Positions 15,445-23,772 are shown, counted from the first letter of the stretch. The stretch is DNA of 25,318 nt from CAZTME01 sp964614795 (GCA_964614795.1 CAZTME010000003.1:1-25318); one strand, 5' to 3'. Notes: a model not told the origin generated them from the sequence alone. Program-made: numbers and translations.

Positions 15445-15611
15445 TAGACTTGTCGCACAATAACAACACGATTCATTTGCTCATCTTTTGGTCATTTTCA
15501 TATGTTGCTTGCTCCTTCAAGTAGCTTTAGCTACTATCAGTCGCAAGCGCCTTGAAAATGCTCCAAAATCTATATCAAATTTATTCATGTTCTTATTGCG
15601 CGACAAGTCTA
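15445..15611. repeat. Palindromic repeat family, long variant with nested hairpins (167 bp)
   Basis: The left arm at 15445-15483 (39 bases) is identical to copy 2. The right arm at 15583-15611 ends TATTGCGCGACAAGTCTA and is nearly its reverse complement. The approximately 100-bp centre contains further nested complementary pairs: CATTTTCA with TGAAAATG, GCTTGC with GCAAGC, and GTAGC-tttа-free core GTAGCTTTAGCTAC. The whole unit could fold into one long branched hairpin. Confidence 0.82.
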
Positions 15612-15612
15612 T

Positions 15613-15684
15613 TAGATTTGTCGTGCAACAACAGCTCGATTCATCTGTTTAAATTAATTCATGTTCTTATTGCGCGACAAGTCT
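15613..15684. repeat. Palindromic repeat family, copy 4 (72 bp), directly behind valS
   Basis: Begins TAGATTTGTCGTGCAACAAC and ends TTATTGCGCGACAAGTCT. Its right 28 bases (15657-15684) equal those of the long variant at 15583-15610. It starts one base after the long variant ends and lies 21 bp beyond the valS stop codon, so it would form the 3' end of the valS transcript. Confidence 0.87.
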
Positions 15685-15705
15685 GATGAAACAACTGCAA
15701 TTTAA

Positions 15706-17967
15706 TTATGATTTTTTGAATAAACCATTGGGCCATTTCGAATGAGAAAGAATTGACATATCAACCAAATTAGTGTTTTTTAGTTCTTGAGCGATGGTTT
15801 CGGTGAGGTGAGGAATGTAGGGATGGAAAAGCTTAATAAAGGTTGTTAAACCAAGCAAAACTTCAGCAAAAGATCTTTCGGACTTTTTAAATTTTTCCAA
15901 TTCTTCATCGCAAAACCAATGCCAAAAAACATCGTAGAGTTTGTCTGCCGCCAAACCGGGTTTTAATTTGTTAAGTAGTTCTGTCACTTCTTCAACAAGA
16001 TTATCAAGTTTTTTTACATAGTTGGGATCTGGGTTATCTGTCGCACCAATATTAGCTTTATTGATATTGTTGGTTTGAGCAAATAAAATTATTAATCTTG
16101 AGGCGTTCCATAATTTGTTAAGTAGGTTTCTTCCGGCTATAAAATCACCTCGACCCACCGACTTATCTTGACCGGGAGTTGATCTAACCACCAGAGCCCA
16201 GCGTAGGGCATCGGCGCCAAACTCTTTAACAATCTCTAGGGGATTGACAACATTGCCTTTGCTCTTGGACATTTTTTGGCCTTTGCTGTCTCTTACTAAT
16301 CCATGCAAATACACATGTTGAAAGGGTGATTTGCCGGTGGTGTAAATTCCCATAAGCATCATTCTCATTACCCAAAAAAGAAGGATATCATAAGCCGTTT
16401 CCATTACTGAAGTGGGGTAATATTTCTCAAAATCGGCAGAATTGGATTTTAATGTAACTACCGGCCATTGCCCGGAAGAAAACCATGTATCAAAAGTATC
16501 GGTTTCAGGCAGCCAGAGTCCTTCTTGGGTGGGTTTTTCAACACCAACCACATATGGAATTTCTTGATTGGCAGAAAGATTTTGCAAACCGGACTCTACT
16601 TCTTCAATAGAGTAGTGAGCCAAAGTGTCCTTGAGTGTGCCTGTCACATATTTGCCTTCCAAGTCGATAAAGCCTACAGTAACATTGTCTTCTTGATTTA
16701 ACACGTTATACCAAACCGGAATGGGAATACCCCAGACTATTTGACGAGAAATGTTCCAGTCTTCTAAATTTTTCAACCAATGTCGCAAGATTTTCTCTCT
16801 ACCCACACCGTGAATAGTTGTTTCTCCCTTATCAAGAGCAAGAAGTGCTTTTTTAACCAAGTTGTTGTTTTCATCCTTAACTTTTAGAAAAAACTGAGAT
16901 AGAGGTAGTGGTTCCAAATTTCGGCCACATCTATAACAAGTGCTTACGTTGTGAACATATGAGTTGTCCGGTTGGCGACTTAATAAATCCAATTCCTTAA
17001 GTTTGGCCACTACTTGTTTGCGAGCTTCAAGTACGGAAAGACCTACAAACTCTTCAGCCAAAACTGTCATTTTCCCTTGTCGAGAAATAACTTCGGGCAT
17101 TGATAAGTTGTGACGTTTGGCAACAGCAAAATCATTGGGATCATGAGCGGGAGTAATTTTAACTACGCCTGTGCCAAATTCCGGATCTACCATGTCGTCG
17201 GCAATAACAGGCAGGGTTTTCTCTCCACCTAAATCCTGAATGGTGATTTTTTGGCCAACAAATTGCGCGTATCTTTTATCATCTGGGTGAACGGCTAACG
17301 CAACATCAGCAAACTTGGTTTCCGGCCGAACAGTTGCCACTTCGAAAGGACCGTATTTAATGTAATAGAGCGGATCGATTTTTTCTACGTATTTAACCTC
17401 AAGCTCACTGTAGCTTGTACCGCATTTGGTGCAATAATTTACCAACTTTTTGTCCCTGTATATCAATCCATCTTCATTTAGAGATACGAAAGTTTGAATG
17501 ACTTGATCAACAATTTTTTTATCCAGGGTGAAGTGAAAGCGCGACCAGTCCGCACTGGCTCCAAGTAGTTTCATTTGTTCAACCGCCACACCGGAGTTTT
17601 CCTGAACGTAATTCCAAATCATGTTGTAAAGTGTTTTTCTATCAAATTGGAATCTGGATTGGCCTTGCTTTTGCAGTTTTTTTTCAAACACAAATTGAGT
17701 TTCTATGCCGGCGTGATCGGTGCCGGGAATCCAAACTGTCGCATCGCCCAACATACGATGATAGCGAATTAGAATATCTTCAATTGTCACAAACATGGCG
17801 TGACCCACATGCAGCGGATCGTTGGCGTTGGGGGGAGGCATGATTATGGAGAATGTTTTGCCGGTACTTGGTGGTTTTCCGGGTGCGTCTGGATTGCCAA
17901 CTTGCGCCTTATCCCAAAGCTCTTGAGTGAGTTTTTCAGCTTGTTGGAAAGAATAGGCTTTGTCCAT
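15706..17967 (-). CDS. valS: Valyl-tRNA synthetase
   Basis: 753 residues from the ATG at 17967 (an in-frame TTG three codons upstream is possible but less likely). Class I signatures are HVGH at 53-56 (within MPPPNANDPLHVGHA) and KMSKS at 565-569. The editing domain carries VATVRPETKFADVALAVHPDD-like spacing and GTGVVKITPAHDPNDF. Cys-x-x-Cys pairs (NYCTKCGTSYSELE and CYRCGRNLEPL) are zinc-knuckle candidates. DTWFSSGQWPV and YDILLFWVMRMMLMG fit ValRS rather than IleRS or LeuRS. It is shorter than the typical 870-950 residues: the C-terminal coiled-coil arm is missing or reduced. It charges tRNA-Val and edits mischarged Thr. Confidence 0.95.
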   Translation of the reverse strand: MDKAYSFQQAEKLTQELWDKAQVGNPDAPGKPPSTGKTFSIIMPPPNANDPLHVGHAMFVTIEDILIRYHRMLGDATVWIPGTDHAGIETQFVFEKKLQKQGQSRFQFDRKTLYNMIWNYVQENSGVAVEQMKLLGASADWSRFHFTLDKKIVDQVIQTFVSLNEDGLIYRDKKLVNYCTKCGTSYSELEVKYVEKIDPLYYIKYGPFEVATVRPETKFADVALAVHPDDKRYAQFVGQKITIQDLGGEKTLPVIADDMVDPEFGTGVVKITPAHDPNDFAVAKRHNLSMPEVISRQGKMTVLAEEFVGLSVLEARKQVVAKLKELDLLSRQPDNSYVHNVSTCYRCGRNLEPLPLSQFFLKVKDENNNLVKKALLALDKGETTIHGVGREKILRHWLKNLEDWNISRQIVWGIPIPVWYNVLNQEDNVTVGFIDLEGKYVTGTLKDTLAHYSIEEVESGLQNLSANQEIPYVVGVEKPTQEGLWLPETDTFDTWFSSGQWPVVTLKSNSADFEKYYPTSVMETAYDILLFWVMRMMLMGIYTTGKSPFQHVYLHGLVRDSKGQKMSKSKGNVVNPLEIVKEFGADALRWALVVRSTPGQDKSVGRGDFIAGRNLLNKLWNASRLIILFAQTNNINKANIGATDNPDPNYVKKLDNLVEEVTELLNKLKPGLAADKLYDVFWHWFCDEELEKFKKSERSFAEVLLGLTTFIKLFHPYIPHLTETIAQELKNTNLVDMSILSHSKWPNGLFKKS

Positions 17968-18001
17968 AAAAAACAATCGCGATTTTTTTACGCTTAAGAC
18001 C

Positions 18002-18094
18002 GGGCTTGTCGTGTGGTGAGGATATCTGGCGTTTTGCGAAAAATATCTTCATTAGACTCGTCTTAGTGTGGAAAATCCAATATATTGACAAGCC
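18002..18094. repeat. Degenerate inverted repeat upstream of valS
   Basis: GGCTTGTC (18003-18010) and GACAAGCC (18087-18094) are exact inverse copies. Inside, AGGATAT (18019-18025) can pair with ATATCTT (18043-18049). The CTTGTCGTG core resembles the 72-bp palindrome family, so this may be a decayed member. It fills most of the approximately 200-bp gap between valS and the VanW gene and would lie in the valS leader. Confidence 0.4.
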
Positions 18095-18167
18095 TAACAA
18101 TTATAACACCAGCGGGGTGATGTCGATTAGAAAAATACGGATGTTAAGATTTTGCTATCTGCATGCA

Positions 18168-19919
18168 CTATATCCCGCCGGTTCCTTGCAGATATTTTGC
18201 CGACCAAGGTTTGTAATTAGAAGTAAAAACATCTTTTCTTCTTAAGCTTCCATCCGCATTATAAACTTCATTAACCACTCTGGCTTTAATTCCACCGGCC
18301 GGCCAATCAATTTGCACCAACTTGCCAGCAGGTAAATTGGGGTCTGGAAAATATTGTGGGGCCGGAGCTTTGGTGGCATCCCAAGTGGCATGTTCAACAA
18401 TTTTGGTACTTCTGCCATCGCTGGTTCCATAAAGCTCAACATACATATATTTTTTTTCGCTATCCGCTACGGAATGGAGAAGAATATATCCCGATGTATC
18501 ATTCTTAAACCTAAAATCTGTTTCGCCGGTATAGACGGTGGCATCCAGTCCCGGTTTTGTGCCAAGTTCATAATAAGACACTCGGTATGAATGCGGAAGT
18601 CTTTTTACTATTTCCAAACCTGCGTCCAAAGTTGCTCTAAAAATAGTGGTGGAAACTTGACAGACGCCTCCGCCATCACCCAGCTCGGTGCGACCACCCT
18701 TAATCACATAGGCGGATTTAAAGCCGGTACGACTGCTCACTTCTCCCAAAGCTTTGTTAAAGGAAAAAACTTCTCCCGGAGCGATTAGTGCATTGGTGAT
18801 TTTTTGCGAAGTTAGATTGACGTTGAAAACACGATTGGGAATTGAGCCGGAATAATAACTTTCGCCAAAGCCGATTCTTTCGTTGATGCCCAAGCTGTTT
18901 AGTTCAGCCAAAGATTTGCTGGGTGGTTTTTCTTGTGTTTCCAATATCAACATCAACGACTTTTCTTCATTATTAATTAAATTTTTAACGGCTTCATCCA
19001 ACTTAACATTCATTTTTTCATTATCAATGCTTCGGCCGTTTCTGGGGGGCGTGAAAGAAATGACGCGATTATTTTGCTCGTCGATTTTTAATTCCGGTTC
19101 AATGGGGGAGGCGCCCACCTCTAATTCCCAAAGATCATAAAGCTTTTTAAGCGAGTTGTGGTTGAGTTGATCGGGAAGAGTAAACAGCTCTGTCAGTGTT
19201 TGATCATTAATGGTGGTGGAAAATCTTTCTGTTGAAATTATGATTGATTTACCAACTATTTTTTCAATTAAGCTTTTGGCTAAAGCAACTTCTTCTTCAG
19301 AAAGTTTTTTGCCAACTGTGAGAGTGGGTATGTTGATTTGTGTGTTTCCGGTAGCTAATTTTTCTTCAATTAAGGTGAAAGTTTTTTCAAAATCAATTTG
19401 TTTGCCTAATTCTCCAGCGCTGATCGTAATTGTTGATGGGTCTCCAGACTTGCCGATTGTTGCTGAAGGAGTGCTTGGTTCTTGATAAACTTGAGAATTA
19501 AGTTGAAAAACCATTTCTTCAACTTTATCATCGTCAAAACTATAGTGAACCGGAATTACCACTTGTTCAAAATATCCGCCGATGTACCAAATTATTTTGT
19601 CAAAAAAAGACTGAGGAATCACATTTTCCATTGACTTTAAAGGTTCAGCCCTGTAATTAATCTGAGCTGAGGGTGAGGAAATGCTTTTTTCATCTGTAAA
19701 AAGTGTTATTGTAGTGTTGCTGGGAGTATTTTTGAGAAAAACGGTGGAAGCGTTTTGGCGTGTGAGATTACCAACGGGGGTGGAATCAAGCAGGGTGTTG
19801 GGTGGTAAGTGAGTGGTGGCGTGTTGAATGAAATAGCCTGTAGTAGCAAACAAAAAAACTACAACACTAAGCCAGAGAGCGATGATTAATCGTTTTGAAT
19901 AATTTTGCGAGTTGATCAT
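18168..19919 (-). CDS. VanW-family membrane-anchored envelope protein
   Basis: 583 residues. A membrane helix at about 10-31 (RLIIALWLSVVVFLFATTGY) acts as an uncleaved signal anchor. A long external region at about 40-330 resembles the peptidoglycan-binding-like repeats often found before VanW domains (for example the ISAGELGKQIDFEKTFTLIE block). The VanW core has ERIGFGESYYSGS, LIAPGEVFSFNKALGEVSSR, GDGGGVCQVSTTIF at 414-427 with Cys420, and RLPHSYRVSYY. A C-terminal tail of about 90 residues (GGIKARVVNEVYNADGSL) looks like a G5-type beta domain. VanW proteins occur in vancomycin-resistance clusters and widely elsewhere; their role in the cell wall is not settled. No van resistance genes are nearby, so resistance should not be inferred. 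Confidence 0.9.
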   Translation of the reverse strand: MINSQNYSKRLIIALWLSVVVFLFATTGYFIQHATTHLPPNTLLDSTPVGNLTRQNASTVFLKNTPSNTTITLFTDEKSISSPSAQINYRAEPLKSMENVIPQSFFDKIIWYIGGYFEQVVIPVHYSFDDDKVEEMVFQLNSQVYQEPSTPSATIGKSGDPSTITISAGELGKQIDFEKTFTLIEEKLATGNTQINIPTLTVGKKLSEEEVALAKSLIEKIVGKSIIISTERFSTTINDQTLTELFTLPDQLNHNSLKKLYDLWELEVGASPIEPELKIDEQNNRVISFTPPRNGRSIDNEKMNVKLDEAVKNLINNEEKSLMLILETQEKPPSKSLAELNSLGINERIGFGESYYSGSIPNRVFNVNLTSQKITNALIAPGEVFSFNKALGEVSSRTGFKSAYVIKGGRTELGDGGGVCQVSTTIFRATLDAGLEIVKRLPHSYRVSYYELGTKPGLDATVYTGETDFRFKNDTSGYILLHSVADSEKKYMYVELYGTSDGRSTKIVEHATWDATKAPAPQYFPDPNLPAGKLVQIDWPAGGIKARVVNEVYNADGSLRRKDVFTSNYKPWSAKYLQGTGGI

Positions 19920-20007
19920 AGCAATTATTTAGTTGATTATGTTATGATGTTAGTAGTTTTTACTTTCAATTGATAAGTATTTTACCTGAAAAAATGTAGT
20001 TTGTATC

Positions 20008-22380
20008 ATGCCAATACCACTGCCCAAACCAACAGCTCCACCCGTTGCCAATTCAATGGCCGGATCCGCTCAGCCGAGTTTGGCATCGCCAAATCCTTCT
20101 TCTGTTGCCGGAATATCGGGTAATGTTTCAACACCAACCGCAATCCCTTCTCCTCCCACTGCTGTTGGTGGTTCAACTCTTGGAGTCTCATCTGGGCTTG
20201 GTGTCGCATCTATAAATCCCTTACCAACAGCAAGTTCTCCAGCAGTATCAAAATTGGGCGCTCCAATTCAACAGGCTCAATCAACTCAGCCCAATCAACC
20301 ATTTCAAACATCTCAGACGGCTCAATTAGCTCAGTCGGGCCAGTCCGCTCAATCGTTTCAGCAAGTTGGAATATCCGGTTCTTTGGGAAGTAGCGGAACA
20401 AATTCCAATTCAGTAATTGCACCGGGCTCATTAAGAATGATCCCTCAAGTTCCTATCGAAGCTCCGGTTGTTGCGGGAGTAAAATCGTCTCCCATTGCTC
20501 AAGCTCCTCCAAGAAGTTCGGATGTGGGTGTTGGCGCGGGCGGCGCGCCGCCCGCGCCAAACATGATAAAACCCATTGTGGGAAGACCACTACCAAGAGC
20601 GGGAGCCGGCTATGATGGAATTGATTCAAAACCGGATGTTGTCGCTTCGGCGATGATTAGCAACTCAGACAAATCTCCCAATGCTAATCCCACCACCATA
20701 AACAACAATGTGGTCGTTAATCAAACTCCGCCCGGTGGTGATTCAGGATTTGCCACCGGAGAATTACCTGCAAAACCAACAATTGAAGTTGCCGACAACA
20801 AAAAAATCGGTGCTCCGCCCCAAACTGTCACCGCGCTTTCTTCTGTTTCTTCAAATCAGGTTCCGGCTGGCGCGGGCGGCGCGCCGCCCGCGCCACCTCC
20901 TCCCAAACCTTCATCACCTCCACAAGTAGAATTTGCCAAACCCAAAAAATCGCCACTCATGTTTATTCCAATCATAATTGGTGTTTTACTCATCGCTATG
21001 GTTGGCGCACTTGGTTTCATACTCATGCGAAATCAAAACTCCTCCTCATCAACATCAAACAATGCCACCTCAACTCCTCAAAACAATTCGTCCAACTCTT
21101 CATCGAGCAATAACAACTCTGCCACCACCACTCAAAAAACCGTTTTGCAGTATTGGGGGCTTTGGGAACCCGGAGAAGCTTTTCAGCAAGTGATTGATGA
21201 GTATCAAGCTCTCAACCCGAATGTCACCATCCAGTATACAAAACAATCACACATGGATTATCGTTCTCGATTGCAAAATGCTATCGCCTCCGGTAATGGT
21301 CCCGATCTTTTTCGTTATCACGCCTCTTGGGTGCCCATGCTTAAAAGTGATTTGGCCAGTTTGCCCAGTAGTGTGATGTCGTCGGCGGATTTTCAACAAA
21401 CTTTTTATCCGGTGGCTATAAGACAGTTGCAAAACAATGGTACGCCTGTTGGTATTCCGCTCATGTATGACGGTCTGGTTTTGTTTTATAACGAAGAGAT
21501 TTTTGCCACTGCGGTTGAACAGCCTCCTTCAACTTGGGCGGAAGTTCGTGCGCTGGCCAAAAAACTGCGTTTACCTCAAGATGGTGGCAAGCTTGAAAGA
21601 GCCAGTATTGCTATGGGTACAACCGGCAACGTTGAGCATTTTGCCGATATTTTAGCGATTTTATCTTTACAAAACGGTGCCGATTTAGCTAAACCCGGTG
21701 GTAAAGAAACAATTGATGCTTTATCCTTTTATTCTTTGTTTGCCAAAGAGGGTTATTGGGATGAGACCATGCCCAGCTCAACAACCGCGTTTGCCAGAGG
21801 TGATGTGGCCATGATGTTTGCTCCATCTTGGCGCGCTCATGATATTAAACAAATGAATCCAAACTTGAAGTTCGCCACCGTGCCCATTCCACAACTGGAT
21901 ACGAACAACAAAATTGCCTGGGCAACTTATTGGGCGGAGGGAGTGAGTTCAAAAAGTAAGTCACAAAAAGAAGCTTGGGAGTTTCTCAAGTACTTAAGCA
22001 CTAAAGAAGTTCAACAAAAACTGTACAACGCTCAATCACAAATTAGAGCCTTTGGCGAGCCTTATTCTCGCATAGATCTGGCTAGTCAATTAATTGCCGA
22101 TCGCATTATTGGTGCTTTTTTAAGCGATGCGCCCAAGGCTCAGGGTTGGTATATGAGTTCTTACACTCATGATCGAGGGATTAATGATGAAATTATTAAG
22201 TATTACGAAGATGCGATTAATTCTATTGCAGAAGGTCGTACGCCGGACACAGTGGTGGATACTCTTTCCGCCGGCGTTCAGTCTGTGTTGCAGAAGTACG
22301 GCGTTTCCTCTAGCACTTCTCCCGCCCAATCATCGGTTAATTCTTCCACTGCAGATCCAAACTCAACTCAAGGTTTTTAG
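20008..22380 (+). CDS. Membrane-tethered family-1 extracellular solute-binding protein with long proline-rich N-terminus
   Basis: 790 residues. Positions 1-312 are Pro/Ser/Gln/Ala-rich and disordered, with PPAP-type motifs and the peptide GAGGAPPAP twice. One membrane helix lies at about 317-340 (LMFIPIIIGVLLIAMVGALG). A Ser/Asn/Thr linker leads to a solute-binding domain (about 370-755) with VLQYWGLWEPGEAFQQVIDE, GNGPDLFRYHASWVP, GIPLMYDGLVLFYNEEIF, AMMFAPSW and AWEFLKYLSTKE, as in sugar ABC-transporter binding proteins. Instead of a lipoprotein signal it has an internal anchor, so the binding domain faces out and the 310-residue Pro-rich part would lie inside. No permease or ATPase gene is in the window. 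It is divergent from the VanW gene (88-bp gap). Confidence 0.88.
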   Translation: MPIPLPKPTAPPVANSMAGSAQPSLASPNPSSVAGISGNVSTPTAIPSPPTAVGGSTLGVSSGLGVASINPLPTASSPAVSKLGAPIQQAQSTQPNQPFQTSQTAQLAQSGQSAQSFQQVGISGSLGSSGTNSNSVIAPGSLRMIPQVPIEAPVVAGVKSSPIAQAPPRSSDVGVGAGGAPPAPNMIKPIVGRPLPRAGAGYDGIDSKPDVVASAMISNSDKSPNANPTTINNNVVVNQTPPGGDSGFATGELPAKPTIEVADNKKIGAPPQTVTALSSVSSNQVPAGAGGAPPAPPPPKPSSPPQVEFAKPKKSPLMFIPIIIGVLLIAMVGALGFILMRNQNSSSSTSNNATSTPQNNSSNSSSSNNNSATTTQKTVLQYWGLWEPGEAFQQVIDEYQALNPNVTIQYTKQSHMDYRSRLQNAIASGNGPDLFRYHASWVPMLKSDLASLPSSVMSSADFQQTFYPVAIRQLQNNGTPVGIPLMYDGLVLFYNEEIFATAVEQPPSTWAEVRALAKKLRLPQDGGKLERASIAMGTTGNVEHFADILAILSLQNGADLAKPGGKETIDALSFYSLFAKEGYWDETMPSSTTAFARGDVAMMFAPSWRAHDIKQMNPNLKFATVPIPQLDTNNKIAWATYWAEGVSSKSKSQKEAWEFLKYLSTKEVQQKLYNAQSQIRAFGEPYSRIDLASQLIADRIIGAFLSDAPKAQGWYMSSYTHDRGINDEIIKYYEDAINSIAEGRTPDTVVDTLSAGVQSVLQKYGVSSSTSPAQSSVNSSTADPNSTQGF
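20531..20560. repeat. 30-bp perfect GC-rich palindrome, copy A
   Basis: Half-site TTGGCGCGGGCGGCG followed by its exact reverse complement, without a spacer. It encodes part of VGAGGAPPAPN in the solute-binding protein gene. It is almost entirely GC inside AT-rich DNA. Confidence 0.92.
20868..20895. repeat. 28-bp perfect GC-rich palindrome, copy B
   Basis: The same 26-bp GC core as copy A (GGCGCGGGCGGCG plus its reverse complement) with a matching T/A flank, read in the same frame as GAGGAPPAP. It lies 337 bp downstream of copy A. Confidence 0.92.
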
Positions 22381-22721
22381 TTTAAATTGCGCTCAGCTAG
22401 TTTATTGGCGGATGTGGTTTCATGTTCTTAATGTGCGACAAGTCTATTTAAAAAGTAGTTTCTTGTTTGAATTTTTTTCTAACCGATTTGTTTTAATAGA
22501 AAATCCTATCGCCTGAGTGATAATTTTTTGTGATATAACAAACACAAAACTAAATGACACTTTTATCGGATTTTCATCTGGCCTACAGCAATGAAAACTA
22601 ACATTCTGTTTTGAGAGGAATGTATTCTGTCAGAATAGAAATGGGTTAAATGTACAAGAGAAAAGATTTTTTTGTAAAAACCAACTTTGTTTTTATTGAT
22701 TCATGAGTGTTTTGAACATTT
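22381..22721. other. Gene-free region after the solute-binding protein gene
   Basis: It contains a half-copy of the palindromic repeat (22421-22446) and, further right, two ATTCTGT elements (22603-22609 and 22624-22630) 21 bp apart. The second belongs to a 15-bp palindrome, TATTCTGTCAGAATA, at 22623-22637. The remainder is AT-rich; no RNA gene or clear terminator was recognised. Confidence 0.5.
22421..22446 (-). repeat. Palindromic repeat family, half-copy behind the solute-binding protein gene
   Basis: The 26 bases ending ATGTGCGACAAGTCTA match the right arm of the copies at 15586-15611 with two mismatches. It begins 41 bp after the stop codon. No left arm is recognisable upstream. Confidence 0.72.
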
Positions 22722-23741
22722 ATGCAAACTCAGTTTTCTTCAATAGTTTTACTGCCGATTTTATTCGCTCGAATCTTCAATCAGCCGCTCGGTTTTGTTG
22801 ATTGGTGGATGTGGTTGAACAAATCAATCTCACCAAGAGTTTTTTTTCGGCAAGTTTGTGAGTTGGTTGAGTTGGGTTTGGTTGAGGTTGTTGAAGATTC
22901 TTCGGAAAAAAATCGATATTTTTGCTCTGAAAAATTATTTAAGATTTTGCCCAAAAATTATCATTTGTTGTTTGGTCAACAACTGAATAGGGTGGTGGAA
23001 AAGAGAAATCGCAAATTTAACAACAACTCGCAAAGGAAAATTGTTTTTCAAAAAATCAAAGAAGCGGAACCACTTTTTGTGTTGTGTGGATTTCTGCCTT
23101 GGGTGAGAGGAGTGGCAATTACCGGATCCATCGCCGCTTTTGATCCAAAGTCCGCCAATGATGATTTGGATTTTTTTGTTGTTTGTGCGAACAATCGCTT
23201 GTGGTTGACTCGACCAATCTTGGTGCTTTTTTCTCAACTTTTTGGTAAGCGACGCACCTGGAAAGGCGAGGAGCCAAATTCTTGGTGTTTTAATATGTGG
23301 GTGGAGGAACACTCACTCTCTTTGCCAACTTTGGAAAAAAATTATTACACGGCAAGGGAAGTCTTTCAGGCTTGGTGGTTGGTGGATAAAAGTTCAATTA
23401 ATCAGGTTTTTTTGCAGTACCAGTCTTGGGTAAAAGGCTGGTTTGAATTTCAATATAAGCAGAAAATTTTGGAAAGCTATCAGGTGACAGAAAAAAATGG
23501 AAATTCTTCCGATAGATTTGGCAAATCAACCGAATTTTCTTCAACAGCAACATCTGAAGTCTTCAATCAACTCTCCCTATCTTCATTTAATAATATACTG
23601 ATCGAAGAATCGAGGATTTTTCCCATCGGTTTAATTCTTGATTGGCTCAACTCATTTATGTTTAAAATTCAACTTTTATATATGAAAAACCACTATGCCG
23701 GTGGATTTGTGAGCAAAACAATGGCGCTTTTTCACCGATAG
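22722..23741 (+). CDS. Nucleotidyltransferase-fold protein with N-terminal helix-turn-helix-like region
   Basis: 339 residues. The motif GVAITGSIAAFDPKSANDDL, continuing to DFF (Gly-Ser at 135-136, Asp148 and Asp150), is the G-S-x(n)-D-D/x-D signature of minimal (MNT/pol-beta-like) nucleotidyltransferases, followed by LWLTRPILVL. The first approximately 85 residues (SPRVFFRQVCELVELGLVEV) look like a winged-helix segment. This arrangement recurs in CPR genomes without an assigned substrate. No HEPN partner is evident next to it, so a toxin-antitoxin role has no support here. The region around 250-285 is Ser/Thr-rich. The start has no ribosome binding site. Confidence 0.72.
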   Translation: MQTQFSSIVLLPILFARIFNQPLGFVDWWMWLNKSISPRVFFRQVCELVELGLVEVVEDSSEKNRYFCSEKLFKILPKNYHLLFGQQLNRVVEKRNRKFNNNSQRKIVFQKIKEAEPLFVLCGFLPWVRGVAITGSIAAFDPKSANDDLDFFVVCANNRLWLTRPILVLFSQLFGKRRTWKGEEPNSWCFNMWVEEHSLSLPTLEKNYYTAREVFQAWWLVDKSSINQVFLQYQSWVKGWFEFQYKQKILESYQVTEKNGNSSDRFGKSTEFSSTATSEVFNQLSLSSFNNILIEESRIFPIGLILDWLNSFMFKIQLLYMKNHYAGGFVSKTMALFHR

Positions 23742-23772
23742 TGAGAATTATCACGTTTTGTGCCCAAGGTGA

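Larger units (their letters stand above)
15368..15705. other. Gene-free region filled by palindromic repeats between the small membrane-protein gene and valS
   Basis: Of these 338 bp, about 255 belong to three repeat units (15397-15413, 15445-15611, 15613-15684). The 31 bp between the first two units are unremarkable AT-rich sequence. No promoter of good quality was seen for the minus-strand gene at 14909-15367. Confidence 0.7.

Noticed and set aside
14669..15684. CRISPR array
   Set aside because: Repeats are palindromic, of unequal spacing and in mixed orientation, with no regular unique spacers and no cas genes in the window.
18067..18075. DnaA-box-like TGTGGAAAA near the valS leader
   Set aside because: It is isolated, with no second box nearby and no link to replication; such 9-mers are expected by chance in AT-rich DNA.
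18006..18245. Open frame on the plus strand overlapping the VanW gene 3' end
   Set aside because: Composition and overlap with the antisense of a well-supported gene mark it as a chance frame.
18168..19919. Vancomycin resistance determinant
   Set aside because: VanW-domain proteins are widespread in envelopes and no vanHAX-type or regulatory genes are present.
22722..23741. MNT/HEPN toxin-antitoxin pair
   Set aside because: The nucleotidyltransferase motif is present but the protein is much larger than MNT antitoxins and the neighbour at 23845 shows no HEPN R-x4-6-H motif recognised by eye.
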